In this document: positions 31,988-39,986 of the stretch, piece after piece
Numbering within the stretch: position 1 is the first letter of the stretch
How the letters are laid out: each line of letters starts with the position of its first letter
Origin: Rariglobus sp041662485
GTDB lineage: Bacteria > Verrucomicrobiota > Verrucomicrobiia > Opitutales > Opitutaceae
DNA length: 64,000 nt
Assembly: GCA_041662485.1 (NCBI GenBank)
Contig: JBAZSJ010000012.1
Location: 49,098-113,097 of the forward strand
Direction of reading: 5' to 3'
The notes under the pieces: model-generated
What the model was told of the DNA's origin: nothing
Databases searched by the model: none
The model's input: only the letters and a program-made list of their open reading frames with translations
Position numbers and translations under genes: made by a program

Positions 31988-32965
31988 ATGATCAAACACA
32001 TGACCAAACTGACTGGTTGGACCGCGTCCCTCGTGGCGTTGGCCGTAACCGCTTCCGCTGACCTCAAAGTCAACGATTACCTCTCGCTCAACGGCTACGC
32101 CGCTGCTGCGGGCACCTATTCCGATCCCGATGGTCCGGCCAAGAGCACCAGCACGCTCTTCAATTCGGGCAATGTTGAACTCGATGTCGTCAAGGTTGCC
32201 GCCATTGGCAAATACGGCGACTTCGGCGCCAAGGTCAGCCTTCTCTACACTCCCACCCGTGCCGGTAGCACCTCTGGCTTTCTCGATGTCTATGCTACCT
32301 ACACCAAGGACGAGTTCACCGTCACCGCTGGCAAGTTCCTGAGCTACCTCGGTTACGAGGCGTTCGATACGAGCAACATGGCCCAGTTGACCTACGGTTC
32401 GACGTTCTTCGCCATTCCTGCCTACCACACCGGTGCGAAGGTTGACTACGCCGCCAAGACCTGGGGCGCTGGCCTTGCTGTTGTTGACTCCGTTATGCCT
32501 GGCACTGGTTTCTTCCAGGGAGATGGTGAGTTTGATCGTCTCGGTTCGGAAGCTTACGTTTCCTACACCGGTATCGAAAAACTGACCCTCTGGGCTGGCG
32601 TCGCTTATGATGATAGTGCCGCTCCGGATCTCTTCATTTTCGACACTTGGGCCAGCTACGCTGTCACCTCCAAGCTGACCTTGGCGGCTGAGTTCGACAC
32701 CTATGAGAGCGTCGGCAAGGGTGGCCTCCTCTTGGCCCAGTATACCTTCACCGACAAGTTCTCCGGCATCGTCCGCGCCAGCGCCGCTGACGCCGCTCAT
32801 GGTGACACCGGCAGCTACTACACCGTTGCTCCGACCTACAAGATCACCCCCGCTTTCAGCGTCCGTGGTGAAGTCTCGTATGCCGATGCGACTGAAGGCA
32901 CCGCTGGTGCTGTCATCAAGAGCAAGGGCATCTTCTACGGTGTTCAGGCTCTGTTCGTGTTCTAA
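31988..32965 (+). CDS. Outer-membrane beta-barrel porin-like protein
   Basis: 325 residues with a signal peptide (about 1-24, ending TASA). The rest is alternating aromatic/hydrophobic strands (GNVELDVVKVAAIGKYGDFG, LTLAAEFDTYESVGKGG) and ends in Phe (GVQALFVF), the classical outer-membrane assembly signal. Codon use is rich in GCT/GGT/GTT, unlike neighbours, which suggests strong expression. Position upstream of urtABCDE and a sigma-54 promoter suggest it lets urea or short amides through the outer membrane; that role is inferred. A terminator follows at 33060. Confidence 0.85.
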   Translation: MIKHMTKLTGWTASLVALAVTASADLKVNDYLSLNGYAAAAGTYSDPDGPAKSTSTLFNSGNVELDVVKVAAIGKYGDFGAKVSLLYTPTRAGSTSGFLDVYATYTKDEFTVTAGKFLSYLGYEAFDTSNMAQLTYGSTFFAIPAYHTGAKVDYAAKTWGAGLAVVDSVMPGTGFFQGDGEFDRLGSEAYVSYTGIEKLTLWAGVAYDDSAAPDLFIFDTWASYAVTSKLTLAAEFDTYESVGKGGLLLAQYTFTDKFSGIVRASAADAAHGDTGSYYTVAPTYKITPAFSVRGEVSYADATEGTAGAVIKSKGIFYGVQALFVF

Positions 32966-33059
32966 GCGCATCCAACGTTCACCTATTTGAAAATCTTTGT
33001 GCAGAGTAATTTCTGCATACTGCATAAGGTAAAGTAGGTGTTGGGTTGGTAGTTTATTT

Positions 33060-33103
33060 GGCGGGTTGGGGTTTTCTCGCGAAAACCTCGGCCCGCCTTT
33101 TTT
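33060..33103 (+). terminator. Intrinsic terminator after porin gene
   Basis: Arms GGCGGGTTGGGGTTTTC and GAAAACCTCGGCCCGCC pair fully if three G-U pairs are allowed; loop TCGC; followed by a run of six T. Confidence 0.88.
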
Positions 33104-33312
33104 GCGCCCATTTTCCTCGGCCTTCGTCTGCTCGTGATCGGGAAAAACGATTATCGCGTGTTCACGGAGTAGCGCAGGGCGGTGCTGGGTTATTTTCTCC
33201 GATGGAATGGCCGTTCTCCTTGGGAAGGAAGCGCAACAAGTTGCGAGATGTGTGCGGCGGTTAACGGGGGGCACGCCCGGACTATCGGGCCAACTATGAA
33301 TTTTTCCTCAAG

Positions 33313-33330
33313 TTGGCAAAGCGAGTGCTA
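33313..33330 (+). promoter_or_regulatory. Sigma-54 (-24/-12) promoter of urtA
   Basis: TTGGCAAAGCGAGTGCTA: GG at 33315 and GC at 33327, exactly 10 bases between; only one mismatch in the TTGC half (GTGC). About 70 bases before ATG 33401, leaving a leader of about 60 bases. Matches the porin promoter in form. Confidence 0.7.
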
Positions 33331-33400
33331 TTGGGAGGTTCCCCGTCTGCCGCCGTTCTAGCGACCAGAGGGTTTTCAACCTAACCAAGTCCCACACCAC

Positions 33401-34660
33401 ATGTTCAAAGTAAATCAGTTGATGACTGCCGGTGCCCTCGCGCTCGGCGTGCTCGTCGGTTCCGCACGCGCGGAAGATACCGTCAAAGTCGGCGTTCTTC
33501 ACTCCCTCAGCGGCACGATGGCGATCAGCGAGACTTCGCTGCGCGACGTGCTTCTTTTCACCTTCGACGAGATCAACGCCAAGGGCGGCGTTCTTGGCAA
33601 GAAAATCGAGCCGGTCGTCGTTGATGGTGCCTCGAACTGGCCCCTCTTCGCCGAGAAAGCCAAGCAACTCCTCGAGCAGGACAAGGTTGCCGTGACCTTC
33701 GGCTGCTGGACTTCCGTGTCCCGCAAGTCCGTGCTTCCCGTTTACGAGAAGAACAACGGTCTCCTTTTCTACCCCGTGCAATACGAGGGCCAGGAAGAGT
33801 CCCCGAACGTGTTCTATACCGCCGAGGCGGTCAATCAGCAGGCGACCCCTGCGATCGACTACCTGCTCAAGCAGGGCTACACCAAGTTCTACCTGATCGG
33901 CACCGATTACGTCTATCCACAGACCACCAACCTCGTGCTGCTGGAATATCTCCTCAGCAAGGGCGTCGCCCTGGAAAATATCGGTGGCGGCTTCAAGAAG
34001 GACGACTCCGGCAAGATCATCTCGGCCGGCAAATACACGCCGTTTGGCCACACCGACTACCAGCAGATCGTTGCCGAGATCAAGCAGTTCGCGGCCGGTG
34101 GCAAGACCGCCGTCGTGAGCACCCTGAACGGTGACACCAACGTTCCGTTCTTCAAGGAATACGCCGCCGCAGGCCTCACCGCCGACACCGCTCCGGTCGT
34201 TTCCTTCTCGATCTCGGAAGACGAGTTCCGTGGTCTTCCCGCCAAGCAGCTGGTCGGTCAGCTTGGTTGCTGGACCTACTTCCAGTCCATCAAGAGCCCT
34301 GCCAACAAGGAGTTCGTCGCCAACTTCAAGAAGTGGCTGAAGACCACCAAGGCCGACGGTGTCGTCAAGGAAGACCGCGTCACCTGCTCTCCCATGGTGC
34401 TCAGCTATGACGGTGTCTACCTCTGGAAGGCCGCGGTCGAAAAGGCCGGCTCCTTCGACGTTGATAAGGTCCGCGCCGCCCTCCAGTCCTGCATCTCCTT
34501 CGACGGACCCGGCGGCAAGGTCACCACTCAGAAGAACATGCATCTCACCAAGAACGTGTTCATTGGCGAGACCACGGCCAAAGGCCAGTTCAAGATCCTT
34601 GAAGAATTCAAGGACGTCTACGGCGAGCCCTGGCTGCTCGGCAAGTTCAAGGCCAAGTAA
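33401..34660 (+). CDS. urtA: Urea ABC transporter, substrate-binding protein
   Basis: Periplasmic urea-binding protein of the Urt system. Signal peptide (about 1-24, GVLVGSARA). Then VKVGVLHSLSGTMAISE, FGCWTSVSRKSVLPV, YPVQYEGQEESPNVFYTGA-type ligand stretch (here FYTAEAVNQQATPAI) and LGCWTYFQSI, all UrtA hallmarks. 419 residues. First gene of urtABCDE, preceded by a sigma-54 element and followed by a hairpin that probably lowers read-through into the permease genes. Confidence 0.96.
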   Translation: MFKVNQLMTAGALALGVLVGSARAEDTVKVGVLHSLSGTMAISETSLRDVLLFTFDEINAKGGVLGKKIEPVVVDGASNWPLFAEKAKQLLEQDKVAVTFGCWTSVSRKSVLPVYEKNNGLLFYPVQYEGQEESPNVFYTAEAVNQQATPAIDYLLKQGYTKFYLIGTDYVYPQTTNLVLLEYLLSKGVALENIGGGFKKDDSGKIISAGKYTPFGHTDYQQIVAEIKQFAAGGKTAVVSTLNGDTNVPFFKEYAAAGLTADTAPVVSFSISEDEFRGLPAKQLVGQLGCWTYFQSIKSPANKEFVANFKKWLKTTKADGVVKEDRVTCSPMVLSYDGVYLWKAAVEKAGSFDVDKVRAALQSCISFDGPGGKVTTQKNMHLTKNVFIGETTAKGQFKILEEFKDVYGEPWLLGKFKAK

Positions 34661-34715
34661 TCACAGGGCCTGCGCTTTTAGGCACAGGCTTTGCTAGATA
34701 TCCCGTTCATACGGG

Positions 34716-34747
34716 GGGCGGGTCCTCTTGGGACCCGCCCTTTTTTT
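34716..34747 (+). terminator. Hairpin with T-run between urtA and urtB (partial terminator)
   Basis: GGGCGGGTCC / GGACCCGCCC, loop TCTTG, followed by seven T. A full intrinsic terminator by form, yet urtBCDE have no other visible promoter, so it likely works as an attenuator that keeps binding protein above permease. Confidence 0.85.
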
Positions 34748-34776
34748 GCCCGCCACTCCCACTCAGTCGTTTTTTT

Positions 34777-36492
34777 GTGCGTCCACTCATCCGATTCTTT
34801 TCAATCAACTTTTTATGGCTGGCGACGTTGGTGTGCGCGTTTGCGGCCCAAGCGCCCCGTGCCACCATCACCGAGGCCATTTTGACCAAGGACGAAGCCC
34901 GCAAGATCGAGTTGATCGGTTCGCTCGTCGGAGAAAGCGACGAGTCGATCAAGCCTCTGCTGGCCGCTTGGAAAGAAGACGGATTGTTTGTCTATCAAGC
35001 TTCCGAGGCTGCGCCCCTTGTTCCGGTCATGCTTGCGGGAGACAAGGACGCCGACGACGCCCAGGCAGCCCTGCGTGTTGATAACGGGCAGCCCCTGCTT
35101 GATGCCGCCGGCAAGCCCGTGCGGTTGGTGGGAGGCGATCTTGCCTCCGTCGAGCATGATGCCGAGTTGCGCCGTGCGATGAAAAACGTGCTCGATCTGC
35201 TTGATCTTGCCACGCCGAATGTGGTGAAACGCATCCAGGCGATCCAGGCGGTCGGCTTTTCCCAGGACGTCGGGAAAATCCCGGCCTTGGAAAAACGTCT
35301 GACCCTTGAAACTGATTCCGATGCCCGAAAATCCCTGAAGGAGGCCATCGCGGTGACACGCCTCAAGGCCTCCGACCCCGAAAAGCTGGCGGCATTCAAT
35401 GAGCTGAAAGCCCTCCATTCCCTTTCCAGCTACGATCTGATCCGCACGGCGATGCGTGACGCTGAAAAAGCCGGAAAGCCGGAGTTGGCCGAAGCCGCCA
35501 TGCACGCGCTCGTGGCGATCGATCTTCACAAGACCAAGATCAATTTCTTCGGCACGATTTTCCGTGGTATAAGCCTTGGCAGTATTCTGCTCATAGTCGC
35601 CATCGGACTGGCCATCACCTTTGGCCTCATGGGTGTGATCAATATGGCGCACGGCGAGATGATTGCGGTCGGGGCGTATACGACTTATCTGGTCGAAAAT
35701 ATTTTTGGCACGGGCATCACGATCCCGTTTTTCGGACTGAGCCTTCCCATCCCGGGCATTCATGCGACCGGATGGTTTTATCAAACCTACTTTTTGGTGG
35801 CGCTTCCGCTTAGTTTTCTCACCGCCGCCCTGGTCGGAATCGGTTTGGAGCGTAGCATCATCCGGTTCCTTTACCGCCGCCCGCTGGAAAGCCTCCTCGC
35901 CACCTGGGGCGTGTCGCTGCTTTTGCAGCAGGCGCTCAAACTCATGTTTGGTTCCAACAATGTCCAGGTGAGCAGTCCCAGTTATCTGAGCGGCAACTGG
36001 ACGATTGATGACATCACCTTCGGCTGGAATCGCATCTTCGTGATCTGTTTTGCCGGCCTGATCGTTTTTGGCGTCTGGTTGATTTTGACCAAGACCCCTC
36101 TGGGCCTGTTGATCCGTTCTGTCATGCAGAACCGCAACATGGCGTCCTGCATGGGGGTGCGGACCGAGCGGGTTAACATGCTTACCTTTGGCCTTGGCAG
36201 CGGTCTCGCGGGACTTGCCGGCGCGTTCATCAGCCAGATAGGCAACGTCGGGCCTTCGCTCGGTCAAAACTACATCGTCGATTGCTTCATGACCGTCGTG
36301 GTCGGCGGCGTGGGCAACCTTGCCGGCACCATCTACAGTGCGCTCGGGATCGGGCTGGTGGACCAGTCGCTCCAGCAAATCCTGCTGAATCCGGTGCTCG
36401 GCAAGATCCTCGTGCTCGTGGCGATCATCCTGTTCCTGCAATGGAAACCGTCAGGCCTCTTCGTCACGCGCAGCCGTAATCTTGATGATTGA
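34777..36492 (+). CDS. urtB: Urea ABC transporter, permease UrtB
   Basis: Inner-membrane permease of the urea importer. A signal-like start (MRPLIRFFSINFLWLATLVC) and an N-terminal periplasmic domain of about 220 residues, typical of UrtB, precede the LivH-like membrane domain (GLAITFGLMGVINMAHGEMI, about 285 on). 571 residues. GTG 34777 is used because no ATG gives the signal segment. A GTAGGAGCC repeat separates it from urtC. Confidence 0.93.
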   Translation: MRPLIRFFSINFLWLATLVCAFAAQAPRATITEAILTKDEARKIELIGSLVGESDESIKPLLAAWKEDGLFVYQASEAAPLVPVMLAGDKDADDAQAALRVDNGQPLLDAAGKPVRLVGGDLASVEHDAELRRAMKNVLDLLDLATPNVVKRIQAIQAVGFSQDVGKIPALEKRLTLETDSDARKSLKEAIAVTRLKASDPEKLAAFNELKALHSLSSYDLIRTAMRDAEKAGKPELAEAAMHALVAIDLHKTKINFFGTIFRGISLGSILLIVAIGLAITFGLMGVINMAHGEMIAVGAYTTYLVENIFGTGITIPFFGLSLPIPGIHATGWFYQTYFLVALPLSFLTAALVGIGLERSIIRFLYRRPLESLLATWGVSLLLQQALKLMFGSNNVQVSSPSYLSGNWTIDDITFGWNRIFVICFAGLIVFGVWLILTKTPLGLLIRSVMQNRNMASCMGVRTERVNMLTFGLGSGLAGLAGAFISQIGNVGPSLGQNYIVDCFMTVVVGGVGNLAGTIYSALGIGLVDQSLQQILLNPVLGKILVLVAIILFLQWKPSGLFVTRSRNLDD

Positions 36493-36496
36493 TGGT

Positions 36497-36549
36497 GGAG
36501 CCTGCTTGCAGGCGATTCTTCAACCCATCGCCTGCAAGCAGGCCCCTAC
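36497..36549. repeat. Palindromic repeat, GTAGGAGCCTGCTTGCAGG type, between urtB and urtC
   Basis: Arms GGAGCCTGCTTGCAGGCGAT (36497-36516) and ATCGCCTGCAAGCAGGCCCC (36527 on), the left outer end worn. The short centre makes a strong hairpin in the operon transcript. Confidence 0.9.
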
Positions 36550-36572
36550 ATCAAACCCATTTCTCCCGTCCA

Positions 36573-37721
36573 ATGTCCTCCCTTTCCACGCGACACAAAG
36601 CCGAGCTGATCGCCGCAGGCGTCATCGGTTTGTTCTTCATCGTCATCTTTCCGCTGCTCAATGCCCACGGCATGGTCAGCAATTTTACGATCAATCTCTG
36701 GGGCAAGTATCTTTGCTACGCCCTGCTCGCCATCTCGGTGGATTTGCTCTGGGGCTACACCGGCCTGCTCAGTCTGGGGCAGGCGCTGTTCTTCAGTCTC
36801 GGTGGCTACATGATGGGCATGTATCTCATGCGCATGATCGGCGACCTGGGGCAGTATCATAAGCCCATTCCGGATTTCCTGGTCTTCCTCGGATGGACGG
36901 AATTGCCGAAATTTTGGAAACCGTTCGACAGCTTCCCTTTTGCCTTTTCGATGATTCTTCTGCTGCCGGGGCTGCTGGCGCTCGTCTTCGGATTTCTCGC
37001 CTTCCGCTCCCGAATCAAGGGCGTCTATTTCTCGATTCTCACCCAGGCGTTGACCTACGGAGCGTCGCTGATGTTTTTCCGCAACGACATGCTGATGGGC
37101 GGCAACAACGGATTCACGGATTTTAAGTTCATCCTGGGTTACGATCTTCGGGAGGCCTCGACACAACGCGGCCTCTTTATCGTGACGGCGATCATGCTGC
37201 TGCTGGTTTACGCATTCCTGCGTCTGCTCAGTCACACCAAGTTCGGGCTGGTGCAACGCGCCATCCGCGACGGCGAAAACCGGGTTCTTTTCAGCGGTTA
37301 TGCGACCGCGCACTTCAAGCTTTTCATCTTCGTGATCGCGGCGCTTATCGCGAGCATCGGCGGTGCACTCTATGTTCCCCAGGTGGGCATCATCAATCCG
37401 TCGGCAATGCAGCCGGACAAGTCTCTGGAGGCCGTTGTCTGGTGTGCGGTGGGCGGCCGCGGGACGTTGGTCGGCCCTATTCTGGGTGCGATCGGGGTCA
37501 ATGCATTGCAATCTTGGGCCACCGTGGGAAAAACGGCCGAATACTGGCTGGTTATCCTAGGGGCGCTTTTTGTCTTTTTCGTCCTCCTGCTGCCCGGCGG
37601 CATCGTGAGTATCCCCAGTCGTTTGAAGGCACTCTACCAATATTTTAGCCGGCCGGCCCCCGACCCCGATCCCGTGCCGCCCGCTCCTTCAGCCCCCGCC
37701 AACCAAACCACTCCTCACTAA
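36573..37721 (+). CDS. urtC: Urea ABC transporter, permease UrtC
   Basis: LivM-type second permease. WGYTGLLSLGQALFFSLGGYMMG (about 60-85), LAFRSRIKGVYFSILTQALTYG and WCAVGGRGTLVGPILGAIGV are family blocks. 382 residues from ATG 36573 (MSSLSTRHKAELIAAG); the acidic/Pro tail is variable. Follows urtB after a repeat and precedes urtD by 8 bases. Confidence 0.95.
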   Translation: MSSLSTRHKAELIAAGVIGLFFIVIFPLLNAHGMVSNFTINLWGKYLCYALLAISVDLLWGYTGLLSLGQALFFSLGGYMMGMYLMRMIGDLGQYHKPIPDFLVFLGWTELPKFWKPFDSFPFAFSMILLLPGLLALVFGFLAFRSRIKGVYFSILTQALTYGASLMFFRNDMLMGGNNGFTDFKFILGYDLREASTQRGLFIVTAIMLLLVYAFLRLLSHTKFGLVQRAIRDGENRVLFSGYATAHFKLFIFVIAALIASIGGALYVPQVGIINPSAMQPDKSLEAVVWCAVGGRGTLVGPILGAIGVNALQSWATVGKTAEYWLVILGALFVFFVLLLPGGIVSIPSRLKALYQYFSRPAPDPDPVPPAPSAPANQTTPH

Positions 37722-37729
37722 GTCCTGCC

Positions 37730-38494
37730 ATGTCTGTCAAATACATGCTCACCGTCGAGGACGTCTCGAAAACCTACGACGGGTTCAAGGCGATCACCGA
37801 TCTTACGTTCTACCTTTTCGAAGGGGAACTGCGCACCGTCATCGGCCCCAACGGCGCGGGCAAATCGACCTTTTTCGATCTCATCACCGGCCGCGCCAAG
37901 CCGGACAAGGGCAAGATCGAGTTCGGCTTCAACACCGACCTGACCGAGCTCAACGAATACGAGATCAACCGCCTCGGCGTAGGGCGGAAATTCCAGACGC
38001 CGAGCGTTTTTACCGAGCACACCGTCTTCAACAACATCGTGCTTTCCCTCAAGGGATCGCGCGGCGTGTTCGCCTCCATCTTTAACCGTCTGTCTTCAAC
38101 GGATCGCGACCGCATCGACGAGTTGCTCAAGCTCATCCGCCTCGACGGCAAGCGCGATTGGAAGGCCGGCCAGCTCGCCCACGGCGAGAAACAGTGGCTG
38201 GAGATCGGCATGCTCCTCGCGCAGGATCCGAAAATCCTTCTCGTGGACGAACCTGCCGCCGGCATGACCGACGAGGAAACCCATCGCACCGGCGAGCTCC
38301 TCATCTCGCTCGCGGGCAAGCACAGCATCATCGTCATCGAACACGACATGACCTTCGTCAAACAGATCGCCCGCGACGGCTTGGTGACCGTCCTTCATCA
38401 GGGCAGCGTCCTCTGCGAAGGCAAATTCGACGCCGTCCAATCCAATCCCAAGGTTCGCGAGGTGTATCTCGGTCGCGGAAAGCCCCACAAATGA
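37730..38494 (+). CDS. urtD: Urea ABC transporter, ATP-binding protein UrtD
   Basis: LivG-type ATPase. Walker A GPNGAGKST (about 40), Walker B KILLVDEPAAGMTDEE, switch His in IIVIEHDM, and a signature region LAHGEKQWLEIGMLL with the degenerate AHGEKQ used by this family. 254 residues. The stop TGA overlaps the start of urtE (ATGA), so the two are translationally coupled. Confidence 0.96.
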   Translation: MSVKYMLTVEDVSKTYDGFKAITDLTFYLFEGELRTVIGPNGAGKSTFFDLITGRAKPDKGKIEFGFNTDLTELNEYEINRLGVGRKFQTPSVFTEHTVFNNIVLSLKGSRGVFASIFNRLSSTDRDRIDELLKLIRLDGKRDWKAGQLAHGEKQWLEIGMLLAQDPKILLVDEPAAGMTDEETHRTGELLISLAGKHSIIVIEHDMTFVKQIARDGLVTVLHQGSVLCEGKFDAVQSNPKVREVYLGRGKPHK

Positions 38495-39204
38495 GCGCCC
38501 TTCTCCAACTCGCATCGGTCGAAGCCGACATCGGTGGTTCCCGCATCCTGCGCGGGGTGAATCTCGAAGTGAAATCCGGCGAACTCGTCGCCCTCATGGG
38601 CCGCAATGGCGTGGGCAAGACGACCACGCTTCGTTCCATCACGGGGCTGCGCTCCATCCGCGCCGGCTCGATCACGCTCGATGGCCAGCGCATCGACAAG
38701 CTTCCGCCCGACGCTCGCGCCCGCGCCGGCATCGGCTACGTGCCGCAGGGACGTGATATTTTTCCGCACCTCACCATCGAGGAAAACCTCCACGTCGGTC
38801 TGGTCGTCCACGGTCGCAAGGGCGCCGAGGCCCGCGAAGGATTGGACAAGGTTTTCACGCTTTTCCCCGTCCTCAAGGAAATGCTTTCGCGCAAGGGCGG
38901 CGTTCTCTCGGGCGGACAGCAGCAACAGCTCGCCATCGGCCGCGCGTTGCTCACCAAGCCTAAGTTGCTCATTCTCGACGAGCCGACCGAAGGCATCCAG
39001 CCCTCGATCATCGACCAGATCGGCGACGCCTTGAAGGCGCTGAAGTCCGACGGTTCGCTCGCCATTCTGCTCGTCGAGCAATACGTCGATTTTTGCCGTG
39101 AGATTTCGGATCGCTTCTACGCGATGGACCGCGGCGCGGTCACGATTTCGGGCGATATCGCCTCGCTGACCGACGATGTCGTCAAAACCCACCTCCAGGT
39201 CTGA
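38491..39204 (+). CDS. urtE: Urea ABC transporter, ATP-binding protein UrtE
   Basis: LivF-type ATPase: Walker A GRNGVGKTT, GIGYVPQGRDIFPHLTIEEN, signature LSGGQQQQLAIGRAL, Walker B LILDEPTEGIQPSI. 237 residues from ATG 38491 overlapping the urtD stop. An in-frame open stretch continues upstream but is the urtD coding region in another frame. Last of urtABCDE; ureA follows after 67 bases with a small repeat between. Confidence 0.95.
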   Translation: MSALLQLASVEADIGGSRILRGVNLEVKSGELVALMGRNGVGKTTTLRSITGLRSIRAGSITLDGQRIDKLPPDARARAGIGYVPQGRDIFPHLTIEENLHVGLVVHGRKGAEAREGLDKVFTLFPVLKEMLSRKGGVLSGGQQQQLAIGRALLTKPKLLILDEPTEGIQPSIIDQIGDALKALKSDGSLAILLVEQYVDFCREISDRFYAMDRGAVTISGDIASLTDDVVKTHLQV

Positions 39205-39217
39205 GTTTAACTTTCCC

Positions 39218-39254
39218 GAACATTAGTGTTCATCAGCGCCCATTAGTGGTTAAC
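39218..39254. repeat. CATTAGTG double element between urtE and ureA
   Basis: GAACATTAGTGTTC is a self-complementary hairpin followed by a second CATTAGTGGTTAAC. I recall similar CATTAGTG strings scattered in other genomes, but cannot verify this. May mark a transcript boundary or simply a dispersed repeat. Confidence 0.5.
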
Positions 39255-39271
39255 TCTTCCGCCTTCACTGC

Positions 39272-39574
39272 ATGCACCTGACCCCGCGCGAACGCGAAAA
39301 ACTCCTCATCGTCACCGCCGCCGATCTCGCCCGCCGCCGGCAGGCGAGGGGGCTCAAGCTCAACTACCCCGAGTCGATCGCCATCATCACCTACGAGATC
39401 ATCGAGGGCGCGCGCGACGGCCGCAGCGTGGCCGATCTCATGAGCTACGGCACGACCATCCTGAAGAAGGACGACGTCATGGAAGGCGTGGGCGAAATGA
39501 TCCACGACGTGCAGGTCGAGGCGACATTCCCCGACGGCACCAAACTCGTCACCGTCCATCATCCTATCCGCTGA
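39272..39574 (+). CDS. ureA: Urease gamma subunit
   Basis: Small structural subunit of nickel urease, which splits urea into ammonia and carbamate. MHLTPREREKLLIVTAADLA, LNYPESIAIITYEIIEGARDG and the C-terminal VTVHHPI are family constants. 100 residues, normal. Starts after the urt operon and is followed by ureB after 3 bases. Confidence 0.97.
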   Translation: MHLTPREREKLLIVTAADLARRRQARGLKLNYPESIAIITYEIIEGARDGRSVADLMSYGTTILKKDDVMEGVGEMIHDVQVEATFPDGTKLVTVHHPIR

Positions 39575-39577
39575 CCC

Positions 39578-39889
39578 ATGATCCCCGGAGAAATCATCGT
39601 GGCGCCCGACGCCGCCCCGCTAGCGGCCAACACAGGCTTGGAAACAAAGACCATCGAGGTTGCCAACACCGGCGACCGTCCGATCCAAGTCGGCTCCCAT
39701 TACCACTTCTTCGAGGCCAACTCCGCGCTGCGCTTCGACCGGGCGGCCGCGCGCGGTTTCCGCCTGAACATCCCGGCTGGCACGGCGGTGCGCTTCGAGG
39801 CCGGCGATTTGAAGTCCGTCGAACTGGTAGCCCTCGCCGGAACCCGCGAAGTCTGGGGCCTCAACGCTCTCATCAACGGTAAACTTTAA
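39578..39889 (+). CDS. ureB: Urease beta subunit
   Basis: Second structural subunit. MIPGEIIVAPDAAPLAANTG, ANTGDRPIQVGSHYHFFEAN and FDRAAARGFRLNIPAGTAVRFE are diagnostic. 103 residues. Separated from ureC by a GTAGGAGCC repeat of 76 bases, unusual since ureB-ureC are often tightly coupled. Confidence 0.97.
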   Translation: MIPGEIIVAPDAAPLAANTGLETKTIEVANTGDRPIQVGSHYHFFEANSALRFDRAAARGFRLNIPAGTAVRFEAGDLKSVELVALAGTREVWGLNALINGKL

Positions 39890-39900
39890 AACCAAATAAT

Positions 39901-39976
39901 GTAGGAGCCTGCTTGCAGGCGATGAACCCCCTACGACTTTTTTAACCGGTCCAATCGCCTGCAAGCAGGCTCCTAC
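39901..39976. repeat. Palindromic repeat, GTAGGAGCCTGCTTGCAGG type, between ureB and ureC
   Basis: 23-base arms at 39901-39923 and 39954-39976, the best-kept copy of this kind besides 2667-2729. It ends 10 bases before the ureC ATG, so it could hide the ribosome-binding site in a hairpin. Confidence 0.92.
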
Positions 39977-39986
39977 CTCCCAAGCC

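Larger units (their letters stand above)
32966..33400. other. Non-coding region between porin and urtA
   Basis: 435 bases: an inverted repeat TGCAGA-N6-TCTGCA at 33000-33017, the porin terminator at 33060-33103, then about 200 bases with nothing recognisable, and a sigma-54 promoter at 33313. Room for an enhancer-binding site upstream of the promoter, but no clear NtrC-type palindrome was found. Confidence 0.6.
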
